Of a stretch of 5,777 nucleotides of DNA, positions 1-5,777 are shown one piece after another. The notes beneath the pieces were generated by a model. That model was not told where the DNA came from. It did not search any database and worked only from the letters and a program-made list of their open reading frames with translations. Where the stretch lies: the NCBI GenBank assembly GCA_002011685.1, contig MTOL01000542.1, positions 1-5,777 of the forward strand, written 5' to 3'. The DNA is from Deferribacteres bacterium JdFR-76 (GTDB taxonomy: Bacteria > Zhuqueibacterota > JdFR-76). How positions within the stretch are numbered: the first letter of the stretch is position 1; each line of letters starts with the position of its first letter. Made by a program: the position numbers and the translations under genes.

Positions 1-1316
1 ATACCCTCCTTCGCCTGCGGGACCTGGGCAATACGGTCATCGTCGTGGAACATGACCGGGAAACCATCGAAAGCGCCGATCATGTTATTGACCTTGGCCC
101 CGGTGCCGGCGAAGATGGCGGCCATGTGGTAGCCACAGGACCTCCTGAACAGATCAAAAACGAACCTCGTTCAATCACCGGGAAGTACCTGTCCGGAGAA
201 AAGTATATTCCCGTACCCAAGACACGCCGCAAAGGGAATGGCCGCTTTTTGATTCTAAAAGGAGCCCGCGGAAACAACCTGAAAAACATCGATGTTAAAA
301 TCCCCCTGGGCATGTTCGTGTGTGTGACCGGCGTATCCGGTTCTGGAAAGAGCACCCTCATTAACGAAACCCTATACCGGGCACTGAAGCGTGAGCTTTA
401 CCGCTCCAAAGAAACCCCACTTCCTTACGACGCCATCGAAGGTCTGGAAAACATCGACAAAGTCGTGGACATCGATCAGTCGCCGATAGGCCGCACACCG
501 CGGTCCAATCCCGCTACCTATACCGGTACTTTTACACCCATCCGCGATTTATTTGCCCGATTGCCGGAATCGAAAGTCCGCGGCTATAAACCGGGTCGCT
601 TTAGCTTTAATGTGAAAGGGGGTCGGTGCGAAGCCTGCGAGGGAGACGGCATCATTAAAATTGAAATGCACTTCCTGCCGGATGTGTACGTAACGTGCGA
701 AGCCTGCAAGGGCAAACGCTACAACCGAGAAACCCTGGAGATCAAATACAAAGGGAAAACTATCGCAGATGTACTGGATATGACGGTGACAGAAGCCCTC
801 CGTTTCTTCGAAAATGTTCCGGTCATCCGCCGCAAATTGCAGACACTTTACGATGTGGGTCTGGGCTATATCAAACTGGGACAACCGGCTACGACCCTTT
901 CCGGCGGTGAAGCCCAGCGCGTCAAACTGGCCACAGAGCTCTCTAAAGTCGCAACCGGAAAAACACTCTACATTCTCGATGAACCCACAACCGGTCTGCA
1001 TTTCGAGGATATCAAATATTTGTTGAATGTCCTGAACCGACTGGTGGATAAAGGCAATACGGTTATCGTCATCGAACACAATATGGACGTGATCAAAACA
1101 GCGGACTACATTATTGATCTCGGGCCAGAAGGCGGAGATGATGGCGGCACCATTGTGGCGGAAGGAACCCCTGAGGAAATTATCCAGAATCCGCGGTCTT
1201 ATACCGGCCAGCATTTAAAAATCGAACTGGAAAGAACAGCACAGTTTGAGAAAAAACAGCCAGAAATAAAGGAGACCCTCCCCCGTGAATCCGAAATCAG
1301 TGTCAGCGCTTCCTGA
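1..1316 (+). CDS. uvrA: UvrABC system protein A, C-terminal part (5' truncated by window)
   Basis: UvrA is the damage-sensing ABC-type ATPase of nucleotide excision repair. As a dimer it scans DNA with UvrB, loads UvrB at lesions and then leaves; it acts in the cytoplasm on DNA. The reading frame is open from base 3, so the gene starts outside the window; 437 codons are present against about 940 for the full family. The first codons encode the end of ATPase domain I ([10 protein letters not shown], then [13 protein letters not shown]). Domain II follows: Walker A GVSGSGKS at 330-353, the C-terminal zinc finger with two CEAC pairs (cysteine codons at 627, 636, 696 and 705), the ABC signature LSGGEAQR at 897-920, Walker B LYILDEP at 966-986, and the H-loop histidine at 1077. 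The second [10 protein letters not shown] motif and a short charged tail end the protein. All key residues are intact, so it should be functional. The next gene starts inside its last 32 bases, which implies an operon. Confidence 0.98.
   Translation, partial: TLLRLRDLGNTVIVVEHDRETIESADHVIDLGPGAGEDGGHVVATGPPEQIKNEPRSITGKYLSGEKYIPVPKTRRKGNGRFLILKGARGNNLKNIDVKIPLGMFVCVTGVSGSGKSTLINETLYRALKRELYRSKETPLPYDAIEGLENIDKVVDIDQSPIGRTPRSNPATYTGTFTPIRDLFARLPESKVRGYKPGRFSFNVKGGRCEACEGDGIIKIEMHFLPDVYVTCEACKGKRYNRETLEIKYKGKTIADVLDMTVTEALRFFENVPVIRRKLQTLYDVGLGYIKLGQPATTLSGGEAQRVKLATELSKVATGKTLYILDEPTTGLHFEDIKYLLNVLNRLVDKGNTVIVIEHNMDVIKTADYIIDLGPEGGDDGGTIVAEGTPEEIIQNPRSYTGQHLKIELERTAQFEKKQPEIKETLPRESEISVSAS
1268..1274 (+). 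promoter_or_regulatory. Ribosome binding site of the Nudix gene, inside uvrA
   Basis: AAAGGAG lies within the last codons of uvrA, and 10 bases separate it from the GTG at 1285. It decides the start of the Nudix gene and supports translation of that gene from the uvrA transcript. Confidence 0.7.
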
Positions 1317-2112
1317 ACCGCTGCCGCGCTATTTTCGCATTTTAACCCGGTGTTCGTGTAAGCCGAATCAGCTCCGAGTCTACTGGGAAGAGACGTACCC
1401 CGAACTTTCTGCGGCCCGGCAAACTCTGGAAGAGCACTTCTGGCAGGCTTATCAGAAAAATCATCCCACAGCCGGTGTTTACAATGGCACCATTTGCCAG
1501 CTACGGGATTACCAGGCAACCGAATCCGAGCTCGTGCTTCGCCTTGGACCTATTCATTTCAAAACTCATCTGTTTACCATCACCAAGGGAAAGATTCTAT
1601 CGCACTCCATTCCCGATGGACCACAGACCGGTTTGGGGGTAAGCGCAACCATTCTGACAGCTGACAACCGGCTGCTATTTATGAAACGCAGTCAAAAGGT
1701 AGCCACGGCCCCGGGGCTTTTTGATGCATTCGGCGGCCACATCGATCCAAATCACCACAGAAAAAACGGCCCTGAAAATACACCATGCCCATTTCACGCA
1801 ATCCTCTGTGAATTGCGAGAAGAGCTTAATCTTCCCCCGGAAACAATTCAACAGACAAAGGCTATCGGTCTAATTGAGAACGCCCTGACCACTCAACCAG
1901 AAATGATCTTTTCTGTGCGGATTGCCGAAAAAGCAGAGCAGGTCGCAGAACATGCCACAGACGCACAAGATAGAAGCGAATATTCCCATATAATTCACAT
2001 CCCAAACGATGCAGAACGTATCCGCAAAATTTGCCTGAAATACGCGCGCGACTTCAGCCCCTCCGGTCTGGGGGCCTTGTGGCTGCATTATCTGTCGCTC
2101 ACTGGTGAATAG
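1285..2112 (+). CDS. NUDT22-like Nudix hydrolase (putative UDP-sugar pyrophosphatase)
   Basis: This is a complete 275-residue protein starting with GTG behind a good Shine-Dalgarno sequence and overlapping uvrA by 32 bases. Residues about 1-110 form an N-terminal domain of the kind that precedes the Nudix fold in human NUDT22, with YNGTICQL then LVLRLG, a spacing similar to the mammalian protein as I remember it. The Nudix domain starts near residue 117 ([20 protein letters not shown], then [14 protein letters not shown]). The Nudix box is modified. About 20 residues separate the G150-G151-H152 turn from the helix, which reads C175-E176-L177-R178-E179-E180-L181-N182-L183. The metal-binding glutamates E176, E179 and E180 are kept, while the canonical Arg and Gly are replaced by Cys175 and Asn182. 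NUDT22 also replaces both of those positions and has NLP at the same place. NUDT22 hydrolyses UDP-glucose and UDP-galactose to UMP and sugar 1-phosphate; that activity is inferred here. The Nudix assignment is firm, the substrate is not. No functional link to UvrA is evident beyond shared transcription. Confidence 0.9.
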   Translation: MNPKSVSALPEPLPRYFRILTRCSCKPNQLRVYWEETYPELSAARQTLEEHFWQAYQKNHPTAGVYNGTICQLRDYQATESELVLRLGPIHFKTHLFTITKGKILSHSIPDGPQTGLGVSATILTADNRLLFMKRSQKVATAPGLFDAFGGHIDPNHHRKNGPENTPCPFHAILCELREELNLPPETIQQTKAIGLIENALTTQPEMIFSVRIAEKAEQVAEHATDAQDRSEYSHIIHIPNDAERIRKICLKYARDFSPSGLGALWLHYLSLTGE

Positions 2113-2722
2113 ATATTTTGGATTAAACACCTATATCACAATCTTCTTTGCATAAGCAAACCTCTTCGACCCTCAAGATTCCTCCAGCTCCCATATATTT
2201 TCAGGACACGATGGCCTAAAAAGTCAACGATCTACAATTGCCATAGATAAGCTTATGGGGACGTGCTGAAACTTTCTGCCTTTCCACAATTTTTTTGTCC
2301 TTTTTTAAGAAATAGATAAAAGAACATTCAGCCGATTTGGTCTTTAAATAAGTAAAGACGGGTTCGGAAAGTTTTAGGGCAAAAAAGTCTTTTGAATTCA
2401 TGTTTCATTTATGTAAATTTTAACCATAAAATACGGTGGGGAAAAATTGCGAAGCCAACGGACTCGCAAATATGAATCACCAAATGACTAGGCAAGCCTC
2501 AAATGTGCACCTAACCCAATTAAAACCAAAGACCGATTGCATCAAGAATCGAACTCAAATAATTAAACATATTTCACTAATGATTCGGCATTCATTTTTG
2601 ATCCTGTATTGCCAATATGATTTCCTAACCCTTAGAACTAATTTTCTCAATTCTGGAAATATTAGCCCCAAAGCTAAAATGTTGGTCATTTTGTTTTGAA
2701 AAGAGTCGGAGGGCAAGAAAAA
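2113..2722 (+). other. AT-rich intergenic region, no convincing gene
   Basis: This 610-base stretch separates the uvrA-Nudix block from the large gene. Short open frames exist on both strands (for example 2216-2401 minus, 2436-2699 plus, 2555-2779 minus), but none has a Shine-Dalgarno sequence or a recognisable protein. A small perfect hairpin, TTTGC-ATAA-GCAAA, sits at 2147-2160, about 35 bases after the Nudix stop. It has no T-tract after it and is a poor terminator candidate. A T-rich run follows at 2289-2307. A 10-base palindrome ATAAGCTTAT lies at 2247-2256, and a TTGCGA/TCGCAA inverted repeat with an 11-base loop at 2447-2469. A weak sigma70-like pair is possible: TTGAAT at 2392-2397 and TAAATT at 2414-2419, with a 16-base spacer. 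If real, the transcript leader of the large gene would be about 300 bases long. None of these sites is strong enough to call separately. Confidence 0.6.
2708..2713 (+). promoter_or_regulatory. Ribosome binding site of the ATPase-pseudokinase gene
   Basis: GGAGGG stands 9 bases before the ATG at 2723. The next in-frame stop upstream is TAA at 2675-2677, so this strong site together with the ATG fixes the start of the large gene. Confidence 0.8.
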
Positions 2723-5700
2723 ATGTTGCAAAAATTCGATTTCTGTGACCGGGAGCAAGAACTTCAAGAACTCATACACTCATTTGTTTCAGAAGTCATA
2801 AAAAAGAGGCGATGTTTATCTTACCTTGTTGAGGGCCGAACAGGGATAGGGAAGTCCAGACTTATTGAAGAATTCTTGAATGAAATAGAGAATAACCGGT
2901 ATATTGCAGCAAAAATTCCTCATTTTAATCGCCAGACAAATATAATTGAATACGACTGTACCCGTGAACAATCCGAACCCTACTTACCTTTCATGGAAAT
3001 TACAAAACAGATTCGGGCTCACGCACAAAAATTGCGGATTCTTCGACGCCTCGGAATGCTTGCTATTTCCATCTTTCCGATACATGACATTGTCGATGAT
3101 CTTCAGAGACTTGCCGAAGAAATTCGTTCTGGAGAAGCTGAAGACACCATACGGACCAAAGAGTTGAAAGTATTTCAAAGTTATCTAAAAGTCCTGAAGA
3201 AAAGGAGTAGAAAAGCTCCGTTAATTATTTACATCCGCAATGTTCAATGGATTGATAGCCACTCACTGGAATTGCTTCATGCCTTAATAGATGATGACAG
3301 CTCTTTTTGGGGAATGATTATTCTCGAAGAAGATGAAGCAGATGATGCAAACGAAGAGATACGCAAAACTTTCCGAATTCTTTCTCAAGAAAATAAACTT
3401 CGGCGCCTTCCATTACGAACCCTTCAAAAGGGATTCGAAATCCAGATCATGGAAAAGCTTTTTGGTCATGGCCTATTTACTGCCCAAGAATACGAATACA
3501 TTTACACTTTATCTGAGGGAGTCCCTGGTATTCTGGAAAAATACCTAGAGGAATGGATGGCGAAAAATTGGCTAACTAAAGACCGAAGCGGCTGGCATAA
3601 AGCAGATGGATTTGAAGAAAAAATCAAACCTCCATATGATAAACTTCTAGATTTGATTATCACAGTTCTTCAAGATGGTGAAATGTCCCCGAGAGAAGAG
3701 GCCCTCGTTAAGAATTTTGCGAAAGAATGGAATATAGATCCCTCAACGGTAGCTAGCACGGTCGACCTTGTTCTTAAAGCCCAAAAACTTGGATACGATA
3801 TAGAGCGGCGATTACGTTCAGGGTCTTTAGGAAGCGATGCTTTTCTTGCCCACGATAAGGACAGAAACCGGTACATTGTGGAATATATACCACAGGCAAA
3901 GTTTGATAACAAAGAGATTTCTATCGCCGAAATAACTCATCCTCGCCTATTGCCTCTGCGCCGTATCGTGCCTTGCGATAAAGGATTAATTATTGTTCGA
4001 GATTACGTCGAAGGTAAGACATTAAAAGAATTTAAGCAGGAGATAGAAGAGCAGCAAATCCAGCGCATTATTCAAATAGCTGTTCAAATCGCGGAAGGAT
4101 TACAAGAGTTGCACAGGAACGGGTATGTACACGGTCATCTCCGTCCCGAAGCGGTTATTCATACAAAAGACGAAGAAATACGTTTAGCAACTATCCATAC
4201 TCCACAAATTGATCTTCATAAGACACTCGAAGATGAAAAAGCTCTGAATTATCTTCCATATTTTTCTCCAGAACAAATTGATGGCAAAAAACCTGATACA
4301 AGAAGCGACATCTACTCATTTGGGGTCTTACTTTTCGAGCTCTTGACAGGATATCCACCATTTTGGGGCGATACACCAGCTGAGATCAAAAATGCAATTC
4401 GGCTTCAACCATTGCCAAAACTTGATACGATACGTCCCCCAATTCCTGTAGAATTACAGCCCATCTTGAAGAAATGTCTTCAAAAGGATCCAAAAAATAG
4501 ATATCAAAATGCCCAAGAGCTGCTGGCAGCCCTGGAAGGCGTGATAGTAAAAGCGGAGCCTGTCCCTTCTGAAGAACCTCCTTCTAATTCATCCAAAGCC
4601 ACGCCTTCAAAACAAAAAATCATTCCTATCAAAAACAAAGCAGTCTTAATGACAGCGGTTTTTGGCCTATCTATTATTCTCGTAGTTGCCGGTTATCTTA
4701 TATTCCATCAAATCCTTCCGAGCCCAATCAAACTTCCTGATACAATCATTGTTCGAAATTTTGATTTTGAAATAACCGATAACGAGGGGGTTCCATTTAC
4801 GCCCGATATGATCCAATACCTAATTGTTGATGATTTACTTCAATCTACCGATAAGCGCATACTATGGGGACATGAATTGCCATTATTTTCCGGCAAATCA
4901 CGTATAAAACCGGACATAGAAATCTCAGGTAACATATCCGGTACTCCCATGGGTTATAAAATTAACGTAAAACTTGCTGGAATATTGGGAAATCGTACTC
5001 ATTCTATCGAATTCAGCGATCCTGTGGCTCTACTCACCGGCAAAATTCGAGAAATAACCAATCTGGTTCTTGAGTTATATGGTATAACTGAGCCGAAAAT
5101 GACGCAATTTACCGAATCTTGGGATGCATTCCGCAACTTTTACGAAGGGGAAAAGGCCTGGAGTAAACTTGATCTGACTGTTGCTGAACAAAAATTTCGC
5201 GCTGCTCTAGATATAGACCCTGGATTCGTGCTGGCGAAACTTCGCCTTGCTCAGGTACTGGATTTCGGTGGAAGTCAATTCGAAGCCAGAAAGTTGCTCC
5301 TTGAAATAAGATCGAATCTCGACAAACTGAGTTTGTCTGACTCATTGAGGGCAGAAGCTTTATTGGCCAGCCTTTCGGGAGATTTATGGGGCGAAATTAA
5401 GCTATTGCGGCGAATATTCAATCGCTCTCCCACAAGAAAAGAAGCAGCATATGATTTGGCTGAAGCATACTACGGAATTTGCGATATTCCCAACGCGATC
5501 CGTTTTTACAAGATCGCATTGAAAATCGATTCAAATTTTGCTCTTGCTCATAACCACATCGCCTATTGTTACACACATCTGGGACAACACAAAAAAGCTT
5601 TAGAGCATTTCAGGAAATATGTACAATTAGATGCCACTGCTAATGCATACGATAGCTGGGGAGATGGTCTTGCAGCTGCGGGAAAACTGGACAGCGCTGC

Positions 5701-5777
5701 ATGGGCCAAATATGAAGGATTAAAACTTGATCCTAACCTTAGTTATCTCCACCAATCCCTTTGCTACATTGAAATTC
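2723..5777 (+). CDS. Membrane-anchored AAA/STAND ATPase-pseudokinase-TPR protein (3' truncated by window)
   Basis: I see one uninterrupted frame of at least 1018 codons with no stop before the window edge. Residues about 5-280 form an AAA_16/STAND-like ATPase: an F..DREQELQEL entry motif, Walker A GRTGIGKS at 38-45, and the Walker B strand at 167-178, reading LIIYIRNVQWID where relatives usually have two acidic residues (here R172-N173). A EGVPGILEKYL motif follows, as in STAND ATPases (EGNP). Residues about 290-355 look helical. Residues 357-605 are a Hanks-type kinase fold without catalytic residues: a poor glycine loop (G367, G370), Glu387 at the VAIK lysine, H470-G-H-L-R-P-E-A for HRDLKPEN, and T490-I-H for DFG. 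SPE (515-517), D529-I-Y-S-F-G and R593 remain. A Pro/Ser/Lys linker leads to a transmembrane helix at 640-661; the preceding lysines put the N-terminal half in the cytoplasm. Residues about 671-795 resemble the TolB-N/FlgO-like domain found before TPRs in signalling proteins. About six TPR-like units run from 802 to the edge. It is probably a signalling scaffold rather than an enzyme; its partner is unknown. ATA codons are frequent, unlike in uvrA. Confidence 0.88.
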   Translation, partial: MLQKFDFCDREQELQELIHSFVSEVIKKRRCLSYLVEGRTGIGKSRLIEEFLNEIENNRYIAAKIPHFNRQTNIIEYDCTREQSEPYLPFMEITKQIRAHAQKLRILRRLGMLAISIFPIHDIVDDLQRLAEEIRSGEAEDTIRTKELKVFQSYLKVLKKRSRKAPLIIYIRNVQWIDSHSLELLHALIDDDSSFWGMIILEEDEADDANEEIRKTFRILSQENKLRRLPLRTLQKGFEIQIMEKLFGHGLFTAQEYEYIYTLSEGVPGILEKYLEEWMAKNWLTKDRSGWHKADGFEEKIKPPYDKLLDLIITVLQDGEMSPREEALVKNFAKEWNIDPSTVASTVDLVLKAQKLGYDIERRLRSGSLGSDAFLAHDKDRNRYIVEYIPQAKFDNKEISIAEITHPRLLPLRRIVPCDKGLIIVRDYVEGKTLKEFKQEIEEQQIQRIIQIAVQIAEGLQELHRNGYVHGHLRPEAVIHTKDEEIRLATIHTPQIDLHKTLEDEKALNYLPYFSPEQIDGKKPDTRSDIYSFGVLLFELLTGYPPFWGDTPAEIKNAIRLQPLPKLDTIRPPIPVELQPILKKCLQKDPKNRYQNAQELLAALEGVIVKAEPVPSEEPPSNSSKATPSKQKIIPIKNKAVLMTAVFGLSIILVVAGYLIFHQILPSPIKLPDTIIVRNFDFEITDNEGVPFTPDMIQYLIVDDLLQSTDKRILWGHELPLFSGKSRIKPDIEISGNISGTPMGYKINVKLAGILGNRTHSIEFSDPVALLTGKIREITNLVLELYGITEPKMTQFTESWDAFRNFYEGEKAWSKLDLTVAEQKFRAALDIDPGFVLAKLRLAQVLDFGGSQFEARKLLLEIRSNLDKLSLSDSLRAEALLASLSGDLWGEIKLLRRIFNRSPTRKEAAYDLAEAYYGICDIPNAIRFYKIALKIDSNFALAHNHIAYCYTHLGQHKKALEHFRKYVQLDATANAYDSWGDGLAAAGKLDSAAWAKYEGLKLDPNLSYLHQSLCYIEI

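Noticed and set aside
549..1214. 221-codon open frame antisense to uvrA
   Set aside because: It is a shadow of the strongly conserved uvrA frame, with no independent coding evidence.
2147..2160. Hairpin TTTGC-ATAA-GCAAA as terminator of the uvrA-Nudix operon
   Set aside because: The stem is only 5 bp and AT-rich, and no T-tract follows, so intrinsic termination is unlikely.
2216..2401. 61-codon open frame on - strand with a plausible Lys-rich composition
   Set aside because: No ribosome binding site upstream of its ATG and no family recognised; could be a relic but I cannot support it.
2447..2469. TTGCGA/TCGCAA inverted repeat, possible operator or recombination site
   Set aside because: Six-base arms with an 11-base loop are expected by chance; no second copy and no integrase gene in the window.
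2591..2621. TTCATT / TATGAT promoter-like pair upstream of the large gene
   Set aside because: The spacer is 19 bases and the -35 match is poor; the alternative TTGATC leaves only 12 bases.
2436..2699. 87-codon open frame on + strand starting with GTG
   Set aside because: No Shine-Dalgarno sequence, no recognisable motif, and it lies in AT-rich intergenic DNA; probably chance.
2113..2722. tRNA, CRISPR array or IS element in the gap
   Set aside because: I saw no cloverleaf pattern, no regularly spaced repeats and no transposase remnant or terminal inverted repeats.

Overview
The window holds three genes, all on the + strand. It looks like a bacterial chromosome fragment with one ordinary block and one unusual block. 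The first part (1-1316) is the C-terminal half of uvrA, the nucleotide excision repair ATPase, which enters from the left edge. Overlapping its end by 32 bases is a complete Nudix hydrolase gene (1285-2112). Its layout and specific motif changes resemble the eukaryotic UDP-sugar hydrolase NUDT22. The overlap and the internal ribosome binding site suggest the two genes are co-transcribed.

A 610-base AT-rich stretch without a convincing gene (2113-2722) follows. After it comes one very long open gene that starts at 2723 and is still open at the right edge (at least 1018 codons). Read through by hand it has, in order: an AAA/STAND-type P-loop ATPase domain, a short helical linker, a protein kinase-like domain, a Pro/Ser/Lys linker, one transmembrane helix, an extracytoplasmic alpha/beta domain, and at least six TPR-like repeats. 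The kinase domain keeps its fold-defining motifs but has lost all three catalytic signatures (VAIK lysine, HRD aspartate, DFG aspartate). The ATPase keeps Walker A but lacks the Walker B acidic pair. I read it as a membrane-anchored double pseudo-enzyme, probably a nucleotide-responsive scaffold or sensor. It is the most interesting object in the window.

Taxonomy: the large kinase-TM-TPR architecture and the moderate GC content fit the FCB group and related lineages (Calditrichota, Ignavibacteriota, KSB1-type, Marinimicrobia and similar). This is inference from memory of where such proteins are common, not a database result. Base and codon use differ between the uvrA/Nudix block (roughly 50% GC, ATA isoleucine codons almost absent) and the large gene (roughly 40% GC, about thirty ATA codons). 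The large gene may therefore be an accessory or transferred locus placed next to a housekeeping operon.
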